The translations under genes and the position numbers were made by a program. Below are positions 23,636-31,839 of a stretch of DNA of 64,000 bases, in pieces (position 1 is the first letter of the stretch; each line of letters opens with the position of its first letter). Source of the stretch: Nonomuraea wenchangensis (GTDB lineage: Bacteria; Actinomycetota; Actinomycetes; Streptosporangiales; Streptosporangiaceae); contig NZ_FOHX01000012.1 of NCBI RefSeq assembly GCF_900111685.1, positions 170,254 through 234,253 on the forward strand, in the 5' to 3' direction. The notes under the pieces are model-generated. The model worked only from the letters and a program-made list of their open reading frames with translations. It was not told where the DNA came from and searched no databases.

Positions 23636-24805
23636 CGGGAGTGTGCGCAGTCCTTCGTCGAGGGCGGCGAGCACGGCGTCGTCCAGCAGCTCGGCGTGCC
23701 CGCCGACGAGATAACGCTCCACGATCTCGAACACCACCGTCTCGCTCTCGGCGACCCTTTCCACCAGATGATCCAGGTCCGTCCTGGCGGGCGCGTCGCT
23801 GCGCAGATAGGTGAGGTCGGCGAAGTACGGCAGCACCCACGGCAGCGAGTTACGCGTGAACGAGTCGCCGATCAGCAGCGTCCGGGGCCGGTAGAGCGGC
23901 GCCCGGTCCGACCGGTGGACGGTGCGGAACGACACGGGCAGGTCGCGGTCGTCCTGCCGGACCGGCCGCACGCCGTCGCGGACCAGCCGCCACCGCTCGA
24001 CGCGCTCCTCGACAGGTATGCCGAGCAGCCCGCCCAGGTCGCCGTTCCGTGGCGTCTGCCCGGTCTTGACCAGCCGGGTGTCCCGGGACAGGCCGGGCTG
24101 GAGTGCCTGGGCGAGCTCCGCGCCGTACAGGCCGGCGGAGTGCTCGGTCCAGTGGCTGTCGGTCCGCCAGTACGCGGGCGTGCCGGACTCTCGCTGTGCC
24201 CGCTCCAGCCGGTCCCGGAGCTCGACGAAACCGGGCAGATCGGCGGCCCGGAGCGCGGCCCAGAACTCCTGCTTGCGGTTGCGGAGGCAGGTCTGGCCGG
24301 GGAAGCGTTCCGGCAACCGGTCCGGGGCGATCGTGGTCTTGTCGGGAGCCACGGTGAACAGGAACCGCCTTCCGGATTTTCGTACGATCTCGGCCAGGCG
24401 GCGTACCCGCCACAAGGTCTCGGTGATGGACCAGCGCGGCCGGCACGCCTCGGTCACGTCGTCACCGAAGTAGAGCCAGCCGTCCCGCCCCTCGATCACG
24501 CGGGGATAGCCGGGGGCGCCCGCCGTGCCGTACGACGGCGCCTCCTTGAACAACAGCTCCGACAGGGCGGCGTGGGCGCGGACGGCGTGCTGCCGCAACG
24601 GCAGGTGAGCCGACGCCCAAGCCTCCACCTCCGGCACGACCGCCCAGCCGCGCGACAACGCCGGGAACTGCGGCAGCCTGCGGTTCTCGATCTCCACCGC
24701 CCGCTCGCCCGCGGCGAAGGCCAGCGCGGGGCCGCAGAAGAACAGCACCGCCGCGAGCGCCCGGGATCGGCGGCCCCAGGCCGCGCGGGTCCGTACGAAG
24801 GTCAT
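23633..24805 (-). CDS. AlgJ/AlgX-like SGNH O-acetyltransferase
   Basis: The 390-residue product has an N-terminal signal or anchor helix (ALAAVLFFCGPALAFAAG), then EGRDGWLYFGDD, TVAPDKTTI, the paired YWRTDSHWTE (Asp-x-His) and LLIGDSFTRN (Ser nucleophile). These are the triad blocks of the periplasmic alginate O-acetylation protein family. The gene follows the MBOAT gene by 11 bp. Together they would move acetyl groups across the membrane onto an extracellular polymer, whose identity is unknown. Start ATG 24805 is chosen from the signal sequence. Confidence 0.85.
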   Translation of the reverse strand: MTFVRTRAAWGRRSRALAAVLFFCGPALAFAAGERAVEIENRRLPQFPALSRGWAVVPEVEAWASAHLPLRQHAVRAHAALSELLFKEAPSYGTAGAPGYPRVIEGRDGWLYFGDDVTEACRPRWSITETLWRVRRLAEIVRKSGRRFLFTVAPDKTTIAPDRLPERFPGQTCLRNRKQEFWAALRAADLPGFVELRDRLERAQRESGTPAYWRTDSHWTEHSAGLYGAELAQALQPGLSRDTRLVKTGQTPRNGDLGGLLGIPVEERVERWRLVRDGVRPVRQDDRDLPVSFRTVHRSDRAPLYRPRTLLIGDSFTRNSLPWVLPYFADLTYLRSDAPARTDLDHLVERVAESETVVFEIVERYLVGGHAELLDDAVLAALDEGLRTLP

Positions 24806-24816
24806 CGGTGATCCCG

Positions 24817-26256
24817 TCAGAACTGGTAGTAGAGGAAAGGGCTGAACGTGCCGGCGGCGACCAGCAGCGCCGCGTAGGGGGCGGCCACCCACGTCACCGC
24901 GGCGCGCGCCAGCCGCACCGCCGGCCCCCGGCCCGACTGGATCAGCGGGCCGAGCGCCCGCGAGGCCGGCAGCGCCACCACGGCCAGCGCTGCCAGCACG
25001 AAGACGGTCATCCGCTGGTGGTTGGCCGCCCATGCGACGAACTCATCGAGCTCCCCCGGCCGCCAGGTGAACATCGCCCGCAGCATGCTCCACGCCTCGG
25101 TCATGCTCGCCGCGCGGAAGAACACCCAGCCGACGACGACCAGCAGAAGGGTCACGGCGCGGCGCAGCGCCAAGGTCCAGACGGTGCGCGGCGGACGATC
25201 CCAGCCGAGCAGCCGTTCGGCCACCAGCAGGGCGCCGTGGTACAGGCCCCACACCAGGAAGGTCCAGTCAGCGCCGTGCCAGAAGCCGCAGAGCACGAAG
25301 ATGATCAGCAGGTTGCGGTAGGTCTTCGGCGCGCCACCCCGGTTGCCGCCCAGTGGGATGTAGACGTAGTCACGGAACCAGCGCGACAACGACAGGTGCC
25401 AGCGCCGCCAGAAGTCGGTGACGGAGTACGCCGCGTACGGCCGGTCGAAGTTCTCCGGCAACCGGAACCCGAACATCAGGCCCAGCCCGACGGCCATGTC
25501 GGAGTAGCCGGAGAAGTCGAAGTAGATCTGCAGGGCGAAGGCCGACGCCCCCAGCCACGCCGTCGGCGTGTTGACCGGCCCGCCGGCCCGCGCGAACGCG
25601 GCGTCCGCGACGGAGGCGAGCGAGTCGGCGACGATCACCTTCTTGGCCAGGCCCAGGGCGAAGCGGGGAAAGCCGGCGGCCAGGTCGCCGAGGCGGTCCC
25701 TGCGGAGGTCGCCCAGTTGCTCGGCGATCTCGTGGTAGCGGACGATCGGTCCCGCTATGAGCTGCGGGAACATCGCGATGTAGGTGATGAACCGGACGGG
25801 GCTTCGCTGGGCGGGCGTGTTGCCGCGGTAGACGTCCACCACGTACGACAGGTGGTGGAAGGTGAAGAACGAGATCCCGATCGGCAGCGCCAGGGCCACG
25901 ACCGGGCTGTGACCCAGACCCAGCGCGCCCGTCAGGGCGTCGAGCTGCTCGGTGGCGAAACCGGCGTACTTCCAGACCGCGAGCATCGCGACGTTCCAGC
26001 CGACGGCCGCCAGGAGCACGCCGCGGCGGGCCCGGGGCCGCTCCCGTAACCGCGCCGAGTCCAGCGCCAGGCCGGCGCCGTAGTTGACGGCGATGGCCGA
26101 CAGCAGCAGCGGGGTGTGCGGCCCGGCGCCCCAGGCGTAGAAGAGCAGGCTGGCCGCGGCGACTACCGCGTTGCGGTGACGGCTCGGGAGCGCCCAGAAG
26201 GTCAGCAGCGTGGCCGGCATGAAGAACCACAGGAACAACGGGGAGGCGAACGACAT
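24817..26256 (-). CDS. AlgI-like MBOAT O-acyltransferase
   Basis: The 479-residue polytopic protein begins MSFASPLFLWFFMPATLLTF and shows the MBOAT/AlgI blocks LPIGISFFTFHHLSYVVDVY, FPQLIAGPIVRY, DFWRRWHLSLSRWFRDYVYI and FVLCGFWHGADWTFLVWG, where the last His is the usual catalytic residue. It would feed acetyl groups to the AlgJ-like partner encoded next. Box B and a 32-residue ORF lie directly upstream, suggesting ECF control. No strong ribosome binding site is seen before the ATG, so translation may depend on the leader ORF. Confidence 0.9.
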   Translation of the reverse strand: MSFASPLFLWFFMPATLLTFWALPSRHRNAVVAAASLLFYAWGAGPHTPLLLSAIAVNYGAGLALDSARLRERPRARRGVLLAAVGWNVAMLAVWKYAGFATEQLDALTGALGLGHSPVVALALPIGISFFTFHHLSYVVDVYRGNTPAQRSPVRFITYIAMFPQLIAGPIVRYHEIAEQLGDLRRDRLGDLAAGFPRFALGLAKKVIVADSLASVADAAFARAGGPVNTPTAWLGASAFALQIYFDFSGYSDMAVGLGLMFGFRLPENFDRPYAAYSVTDFWRRWHLSLSRWFRDYVYIPLGGNRGGAPKTYRNLLIIFVLCGFWHGADWTFLVWGLYHGALLVAERLLGWDRPPRTVWTLALRRAVTLLLVVVGWVFFRAASMTEAWSMLRAMFTWRPGELDEFVAWAANHQRMTVFVLAALAVVALPASRALGPLIQSGRGPAVRLARAAVTWVAAPYAALLVAAGTFSPFLYYQF

Positions 26257-26295
26257 CGGTGTCCAGACCAGTTCCGGCTCGTGCTCGGACGCCCG

Positions 26296-26394
26296 TCAAC
26301 CTCTGGCACGCCGTCGCGGGCCGGCGCGTCGGCCGTCCCGATGAGCGGCCGCTCTCCGGCGGCTGGTCGCGTACTGGTCGGACAGCGTGTTCAT
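26296..26394 (-). CDS. 32-aa basic leader ORF between box B and the MBOAT gene
   Basis: ATG 26394 is preceded by AGGAGAGG with five bases of spacing, one of the best ribosome binding sites nearby. It opens a 32-codon frame, MNTLSDQYATSRRRAAAHRD, followed by a run rich in Arg, Ala and Gly, ending 39 bp before the MBOAT start. It may encode a small peptide, act as a translational leader, or be incidental. Codons are GC-rich like its neighbours. Confidence 0.5.
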   Translation of the reverse strand: MNTLSDQYATSRRRAAAHRDGRRAGPRRRARG

Positions 26395-26400
26395 GTGAGC

Positions 26401-26455
26401 CTCTCCTGGCCGTGTGCGGTCACCGGTCATTGCCGCGCCAGGCCGAAATCCTTCA
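26401..26455 (-). promoter_or_regulatory. Conserved 55-nt box B, candidate ECF promoter of the acetyltransferase operon
   Basis: Minus-strand reading starts TGAAGGATTTCGGCCTGGCG, then CGGCAA, GACCGGTGACCGCA, and ends with AGGAGAGG. It is the second copy of box A at 23581-23635, located before the leader ORF and the AlgI/AlgJ-like genes. No third copy was found in the window. Confidence 0.7.
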
Positions 26456-26616
26456 TGGCGATCTTTACGGCCGGGCGGCCACCGGGGCGGTTTACTCGCG
26501 CTCGCACCGGAGACGTTCCAGGTCGGAGCGGGTGCCTGCCGGCGGGGGAAACTCTTGTCCGCTCCCTGCGCGCTCATCCTCGACGGATCGGCGACCAGTC
26601 CGCTCAGGGAGTTTCG

Positions 26617-27567
26617 ATGACTGACTCGACGACGAACCGGTCCGGACCGCGCGCCGGCTGGATCGGGACCGGTCGCATGGGAACCGCCATGGCCGCGCGG
26701 CTAGCCGACGCCGGCGTGGACGTGACCGCATGGAACCGCACCCTCGCCAAGGCGGAGCCGCTCAAGGAGCATGGCGCGTCGGTCGCGGAGTCGCTCGGCG
26801 CGCTGCGTGACCGGGACGTGGTGTTCACCACGCTCTCCACTGCGTCCGCCCTCGAACAGGTGTTGCTCGGCGACGACGGGCTGCTCACGGGTGACGCGGT
26901 GCCGGGGGTCGTGATCGACTCCTCGACCGTGTCCGTGGAGTCGTCGGCCGAGGTGCGGCAGGCGTGTGAGGCGCGGGGCGTCGCCTACCTGGCCGCGCCG
27001 GTCAGCGGAAACCCGAAGGTGGCACGGACCGGCCGGCTCAGCCTGGTGGTGTCCGGCCCGCGGGAGACCTACGACCGGGTCGCCCACCTGCTGCGGCATC
27101 TCGGCAGGTCGGTCACCTACGTGGGAGAGGGCGACACCGCCCGCCTGGTGAAGATCGCGCACAACCTGATGCTGGGCGTGGTCACCCAGACTCTGGCCGA
27201 GATCACCGTGCTGGCCGAGAAGGGCGGCGTCCCGCGGCACGCCTTCCTGGAGTTCCTCAACGACAGCGTCATGGGCTCGGCGTTCACCCGCTACAAGTCG
27301 CCGGCGTTCGTGCACCTGGACTACACACCGACGTTCACGCCGACGCTGTTGCGCAAGGACTTCGACCTGGGGCTGGCCGCCGCCCGCGCGCTGGACGTGC
27401 CGATGCCGGTCACCGCCCTCACCGCCCAGCTCGTCCAGGCCGGCGTCAGCACGGGCCGGGTGGACGAGGACTTCGCCATTCTGCTGGATCTGCAGGCGAA
27501 GTCCTCGGGACTCGACCTTGAGCCGGAGGACGTCGCGGTGGACGACGGCCTCGGCGAGGGTCCCTGA
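26617..27567 (+). CDS. NAD(P)-dependent beta-hydroxyacid dehydrogenase-like protein
   Basis: The 316-residue product has the N-terminal motif GWIGTGRMGTAMAARL, VTAWNRT as the cofactor strand end, VIDSSTVS and AAPVSGNP as substrate-binding blocks, and LVKIAHNLM with the likely catalytic Lys. This is the 3-hydroxyisobutyrate dehydrogenase/glyoxylate reductase-like family. ATG 26617 follows AGGGAG. It is divergent from the acetyltransferase operon and its role is not indicated by neighbours. Members with similar features occur in many primary and secondary pathways. Confidence 0.83.
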   Translation: MTDSTTNRSGPRAGWIGTGRMGTAMAARLADAGVDVTAWNRTLAKAEPLKEHGASVAESLGALRDRDVVFTTLSTASALEQVLLGDDGLLTGDAVPGVVIDSSTVSVESSAEVRQACEARGVAYLAAPVSGNPKVARTGRLSLVVSGPRETYDRVAHLLRHLGRSVTYVGEGDTARLVKIAHNLMLGVVTQTLAEITVLAEKGGVPRHAFLEFLNDSVMGSAFTRYKSPAFVHLDYTPTFTPTLLRKDFDLGLAAARALDVPMPVTALTAQLVQAGVSTGRVDEDFAILLDLQAKSSGLDLEPEDVAVDDGLGEGP

Positions 27568-27578
27568 TCTGTCCGTAC

Positions 27579-28235
27579 TCACCGGCCGGGCCGGTGGCCT
27601 GGATTGTCGGCGAGCACGCAGGCGACGGGCGGGTCGAGTTCGAGGGTCTCGACCCGGAGGTGGGCGAAGCCGACCCGGGTGAGCAGGTCCTGGAGCTCCT
27701 GGGCGGCCCGGGCCGTGGTGTCCCGGGTGGCGCCGGGGCAGCGGGGCTGGCTGACGAGCGCGATGCGGCCCGCCGGGCGGAGCAGGCAGCGCAGCTCGCC
27801 GAGCCGCTCCACAGGGTCCGGCCAGAACCCCACGGAGTTGACGGCGAGGACGGCGTCGAGCGGACCGCCGAAGCTCGGCAACCGCTCCACGGAGGCGTGC
27901 GTGAGGTGCACGCGGCGGGCGCGTACGGCGGCGGCGTTACGGCGGGCGGCCCGCCGGACCATGGCCCGCGAGTGGTCGACGCCGAAGACCTGGCCCTGGG
28001 TGGCGCGGGCGGCGAACTCGGCGATGGCGACGCCGGGGCCGAAGCCGATCTCCAGCACCCGGTCGGTGGGCCGTACGTCCAGCAGCGACACCGCCCAGAT
28101 GTTGCGCTTCCGGTTGGAGGGGCGATGGGCGAACATCCAGCCGTTCGCCCACCCGACGACGCCCCGGGGGTGATGGGCCTGGCTCACCAGGTATCGGATC
28201 GCGCGCTGCCTGAGAGAGGTGCCTGCTGTCTGCAT
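27579..28235 (-). CDS. Class I SAM-dependent methyltransferase
   Basis: The 218-residue product has the SAM motif VLEIGFGPGVAIAEFAA, an acidic strand end in FGVDHS, and a post-motif LDAVLAVNSVGFW. An N-terminal helical segment (NRKRNIWAVSLLDVRPTD) matches small-molecule methyltransferases of the UbiE type. It is divergent from a MerR regulator, with a perfect 7-bp inverted repeat between them, so it is the probable regulatory target. The substrate is unknown. Confidence 0.8.
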   Translation of the reverse strand: MQTAGTSLRQRAIRYLVSQAHHPRGVVGWANGWMFAHRPSNRKRNIWAVSLLDVRPTDRVLEIGFGPGVAIAEFAARATQGQVFGVDHSRAMVRRAARRNAAAVRARRVHLTHASVERLPSFGGPLDAVLAVNSVGFWPDPVERLGELRCLLRPAGRIALVSQPRCPGATRDTTARAAQELQDLLTRVGFAHLRVETLELDPPVACVLADNPGHRPGR

Positions 28236-28251
28236 GATCGCCAGTCAACGG

Positions 28252-28269
28252 CTTCAAGTACGCTTGAAG
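28252..28269. promoter_or_regulatory. CTTCAAG-N4-CTTGAAG operator between methyltransferase and MerR
   Basis: The perfect inverted repeat CTTCAAGTACGCTTGAAG lies 4 bp before the MerR start and 17 bp before the divergent methyltransferase start. This position fits a shared MerR operator controlling both genes. Confidence 0.68.
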
Positions 28270-28272
28270 TCA

Positions 28273-28710
28273 ATGAGCGAGCAGTTGACGATCGGCGAGC
28301 TGGCGAACCGCACCGGCGTCGCCACCTCCGCCCTGCGCTACTGGGAGACTCTCGGCCTGCTACCGCCGCCGGCCCGGGCCTCCGGCCAGCGGCGCTATCC
28401 GCCGTCGGCGGTCGGGCTGGTCGGCGTGGTGCTGTTGCTGCGCGATGCCGGTTTCACGTTGCGGGAGGTCAAGGCGTTCCTCGCCGCTCGTACGGCGGCC
28501 GGCGACGACTGGCGGGAGCTGTACCAGCGCAAGCTCGCCGAGCTGGACCAGCGGATCGCTCAGGCGCAGGCGGCCCGCACCGCCGTCGCCCATGGCCTGG
28601 CCTGCCCGCACGAGGACATCTTCGAGTGCCCCAACTTCGCCGGCGGGGTGTCGGCGCTCCTGGCGGGATGTTCTCTCGAAGAGGCTCACGCACGGGTCCA
28701 CGCGCACTGA
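28273..28710 (+). CDS. MerR family transcriptional regulator with cysteine-rich tail
   Basis: The 145-residue product begins MSEQLTIGELANRTGVATSALRYWETLGLLPP, the MerR DNA-binding start, with the second wing RRYPPSAVGLVGVVLLLRDAGFTL and a coiled coil (KLAELDQRIAQAQAARTAV). The C-terminal tail holds Cys residues in ACPHEDIFECPNF and AGCSLEEA, which could sense metal or redox state as in SoxR/MerR relatives. ATG 28273 follows the inverted repeat directly. The divergent methyltransferase is the likely target. Confidence 0.87.
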   Translation: MSEQLTIGELANRTGVATSALRYWETLGLLPPPARASGQRRYPPSAVGLVGVVLLLRDAGFTLREVKAFLAARTAAGDDWRELYQRKLAELDQRIAQAQAARTAVAHGLACPHEDIFECPNFAGGVSALLAGCSLEEAHARVHAH

Positions 28711-28914
28711 CCTCGCCGCGCTGATCGGGCCAGAGCCGCGTACGCCCGCAAAGCCGTCGAAACGGGCCGCCGGGGGCGGCGTGGCCGGTGACCCGAGCCC
28801 TCTCGCTCGACGCGGCGGGCGGCGAGCCCCGGCTCGGACACCCGAAGGCGCAGGGCACGGGCCGGGATCTACGATCATGCACTGACATACCCGACTCCGG
28901 CGAAAGGCCGCCCG

Positions 28915-29718
28915 ATGTTCCGTCTCCTGGCCATGCTGGCGGCCGTGGCCCCGGCCGTCTTATCGGTGCTGATCCCCGGCGAGAGCTGCGGGTGGTTCGC
29001 CTATACGCCGCTCTCCGAGGCGTTGCCCGGGCCGGGTGCTCTGCCGACGGTCGTGTGGACGCTCGGCGAGTGGAGCGCGGAGCTCCTGCCGGTGGCGCTC
29101 GCGCTGCTCGCCCTGTGGCTGCCGCGCCGCTTCGCGGTGCTCGGCGCATCCTTGTCGGCCGCCGTGCTGGTGCTGGGCGCGCTGACCGTCGTCATCCCGT
29201 ACCTCACGCCCTGCGGGCCGCAGCGCGGCGAGTGGCTGTTGCTGCTCTGCTACGCGGCCGCCCTGACCGCCTGCCTCCTGGATCGCGCGGACCGGCGGCC
29301 CCGCCGTCCGGCGAGGCGGGCGACCGCCGCCGCCTGGACGGCGGTCCTGTTCATCGCCGTCGGCCTGGACCTCGCCGCCACCATGCCCGTCTCCTCGACG
29401 ACCGAGGACCTCGGCTGCTACGCCAATCTGGAGGACACCTGGGCGCTGGTCCAAATGCACCTCTTCACCGCCGAAGCCGCCGGCGTGTGGGTCGGTGTGG
29501 CCGCTGTCGGCGCCGTGCTCGCACCCGGTCCGGCCGCGCTGTTCGCCGCCCTCGTGCTCCTCGTGCCCGCCCTGTACGAACCGGTCGCCCAGCTCGCCTC
29601 ATCGTCGGCAACGTCCAACTGCTCCGGCGGCCTGGAACTGATCAACTGGTCCTACGTGGCCGCCGCGGCGCTGGGAGTGGTGGGCTCGCTCGCGCCTCGA
29701 AGTCATACGGCTCCCTGA
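28915..29718 (+). CDS. Polytopic membrane protein of unknown function
   Basis: The 267-residue product has about seven hydrophobic segments, e.g. MLAAVAPAVLSVLI, LLPVALALLALWL, VLVLGALTVVIPYL and AGVWVGVAAVGAVLAP, with short Arg-rich loops (DRADRRPRRPARRA). Cysteines in SCGW, PCGP and NCSGG fall in loops. No named family is recognised. It is monocistronic; the 204 bp upstream contain no clear gene. It converges with the VWA operon. Confidence 0.7.
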   Translation: MFRLLAMLAAVAPAVLSVLIPGESCGWFAYTPLSEALPGPGALPTVVWTLGEWSAELLPVALALLALWLPRRFAVLGASLSAAVLVLGALTVVIPYLTPCGPQRGEWLLLLCYAAALTACLLDRADRRPRRPARRATAAAWTAVLFIAVGLDLAATMPVSSTTEDLGCYANLEDTWALVQMHLFTAEAAGVWVGVAAVGAVLAPGPAALFAALVLLVPALYEPVAQLASSSATSNCSGGLELINWSYVAAAALGVVGSLAPRSHTAP

Positions 29719-29755
29719 CTCCGGGGCGTGGGCTGCCCGCCAGGCTACAGCTTCC

Positions 29756-30505
29756 TCAAGGCTCGTCGCCGTCGGTCAACGCCCGCAGCACCTTGGCCTG
29801 CTCGACGCCGGTGCCCTCGGCTCGCAGCCGGGCCGCCTCCTCGCCGGTGAAACCCGCCGCACGCCAGTCCGCCACCTCGTCGATCGGCACTCCGGCGCGC
29901 CAGAACTCCGTCATGAGGGAGATGGCGTCCTGCCCCGAGGCGAGCACGCGTCCGGCCTCGCGGGCGGACAGGCCGAGCGCCTCGAAGACCTGGGCCTGTC
30001 CTGCCTCGATGTCGCGTTCGGCCCACTCCACCCCGGCGGCGCCCGTCCAGCCCGCCTCGACGTAGGCGCGGGCCCTGCCCGCCGGGATGCCGGCACGCAG
30101 GAGCTCGCGCATGCTGTGGGAGCGTTCCTCGTCGGCGAACGCGCCGCCCGGCGGCTCGCCCCGGTGCAGCAGCCGCCACAGCAGGCCGCGCGGGTGCGGG
30201 CGCTCCCCCGCGAGGTGCCGGTCGGCCGCCTCCTCGGGCGAATAGCCCATCTCGCGCCACCGCACCGCGTCCCGTGGCGTCATGCCGGCCCGCAGCCACA
30301 GATCCACGGTGTACGGCGTGGCTCCGGCGGTGCGCCACGATCGCGCGTCGGCCGCGGTGTAGACGCCGGATCCCCGCCACCGCTCCGCGTTGCCGATCGA
30401 GAAGCCGTCGTCGATCCACCGCCGGGCCTCGGCGATCGTGAAACCCCGTCGCCGCCACTCGTGCAGCGGCTCCGGGCTCGGCTCGTCGGCGTAGGCCGTC
30501 GTCAT
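29756..30505 (-). CDS. Helical-repeat protein (13-residue WxxxG units), third component of MoxR-VWA operon
   Basis: The 249-residue product consists largely of short units with the pattern W-x3-G-(F/V/A/M/Y)-(T/S)-x2-x-(E/D)A, starting at Trp17, 30, 43, 57, 70 and 83. That is a 13-residue period with one 14-residue unit. Degenerate units recur in the C-terminal half (WRAGVPIDEVADWRAAGFT). It is probably an all-helical scaffold. Its ATG overlaps the VWA gene stop (ATGA at 30502-30505), so it is coupled to it. I do not recognise a named family. Confidence 0.75.
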   Translation of the reverse strand: MTTAYADEPSPEPLHEWRRRGFTIAEARRWIDDGFSIGNAERWRGSGVYTAADARSWRTAGATPYTVDLWLRAGMTPRDAVRWREMGYSPEEAADRHLAGERPHPRGLLWRLLHRGEPPGGAFADEERSHSMRELLRAGIPAGRARAYVEAGWTGAAGVEWAERDIEAGQAQVFEALGLSAREAGRVLASGQDAISLMTEFWRAGVPIDEVADWRAAGFTGEEAARLRAEGTGVEQAKVLRALTDGDEP

Positions 30506-31839
30506 GTCTCTCCTTTCGCCGGCATCCCCTGCGGGATGCGGGCCACGGACGCCCAGCCGGGCGCATGTCCGCCGTCGCCGATCAGGCAGACCACCACCTG
30601 CGCGGGAGGGCGCTGCTCGGGCCACGGTGTCTCGCCGTCGGTCAGCACGACGACCAGGTCGGGCCGGGGCCGCAGGGCCATCGCCGTGGCGATGCCGGCC
30701 CGCATGTCGGTGCCGCCGCCGCCGACGAGCTCGATGTCGCTCGCCCTGCGCACCACCTGGACGGGGTGCGGGTGCACGTCGCAGCAGAACGCCCGCAGCC
30801 TCCGGCCGGGACCGGCCACGCCGTCGATGATCCCGGTCACCTCGGCGAGCAGCCGGCTCAGCACGTCCTTGGTGACGCTGCCGGAGGTGTCGATCACCAG
30901 GACCGTGTCGGGGACCGCGCGTACCATCGACGGCGGCACGATGCCGGCGTAGGCGCCGGCGCGGCGCGACGGGCGGCGGTAGCTGAAGTCGACCTGCCCC
31001 GCCACCGTGCTCAGCCCGCGCCGGATCACCGCGCCCAGGCGGGCCCGCCAGTTCACCGACGGGCGCAGGCGCTCCTCGGCCCAGCGGCGCCATCCTGACG
31101 GCAGCTCGCCGCGCGCGCTGATCCGGTCCTGGATGCCGGCCGCGATGGAGCGTTCGAGCAGTTCCCGGTCGAGCCGGGTGAGCCCTTCGCCGGGGCCGCC
31201 GTCCTCGTACGTGCGCTCCTGCCCGTCCACCCCGCTGCCGCAGTCGATCGCCTCGGCCAGTGCCCGCCCGCCGCGGCCCATCGCGGAGGCGAGCACGTCG
31301 AGCATCGGCACGTACTCCTCCGCGGTGCGATGGGCAGGAAGGCCGAGCTCGGCGGGCGACACCACGCCCACCGGGCCGCGCAGCTCCTCGGCCTCCAGGT
31401 CGTCGTTGATCTCGGCGTCGGCGGCCTGGTTCCAGCGGTGGGCCTCCTCGTCGCGGACCGCGCCGGCGGCAGGCAGGCGGGCAGTGCTCACCTCGTGGCC
31501 CGGCTCCGGCCGTACCGGCGAGCGGGCCGCGTGCCCGCGCACCAGATGACCCACCTGGTGCAGCATCCACCAGCCGGCCTCCTCGACCGGGGTCGCCAGC
31601 GCGGTGCCCGGTTCCACGTACAGGTTCCAGCGGGTGTCGGCGGGGAAGGCGCGGAAGCCGGGGTCGGCGACGGGCGCGCCGGTGTCCTCGTCCAGGGCCG
31701 GTTCCAGAATGACCGTGTTGAGGGCGAAGACGGCCGAGGCGAGGTACGGCGCCCGGTGCGCCGCCCACAGCCGCGCGGCGGCGATCCTCGCGCGCACCGC
31801 GTCCTCGTAGCCGGGAGCGCGGGGGCGGTCGGCGGTCAT
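30502..31839 (-). CDS. VWA domain protein with DUF2201-like N-terminus
   Basis: The 445-residue product has an N-terminal domain resembling putative metallopeptidase DUF2201, but the zinc motif reads HQVGH (residues 94-98) instead of HExxH, so the catalytic Glu is replaced. A VWA domain follows with the MIDAS motif DTSGS at 317-321 and VGGGGTDMRAGI downstream. Such proteins pair with MoxR AAA+ ATPases to form chaperone-like or conflict-system complexes. The ATG at 31839 overlaps the MoxR stop (ATGA). Confidence 0.85.
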   Translation of the reverse strand: MTADRPRAPGYEDAVRARIAAARLWAAHRAPYLASAVFALNTVILEPALDEDTGAPVADPGFRAFPADTRWNLYVEPGTALATPVEEAGWWMLHQVGHLVRGHAARSPVRPEPGHEVSTARLPAAGAVRDEEAHRWNQAADAEINDDLEAEELRGPVGVVSPAELGLPAHRTAEEYVPMLDVLASAMGRGGRALAEAIDCGSGVDGQERTYEDGGPGEGLTRLDRELLERSIAAGIQDRISARGELPSGWRRWAEERLRPSVNWRARLGAVIRRGLSTVAGQVDFSYRRPSRRAGAYAGIVPPSMVRAVPDTVLVIDTSGSVTKDVLSRLLAEVTGIIDGVAGPGRRLRAFCCDVHPHPVQVVRRASDIELVGGGGTDMRAGIATAMALRPRPDLVVVLTDGETPWPEQRPPAQVVVCLIGDGGHAPGWASVARIPQGMPAKGET

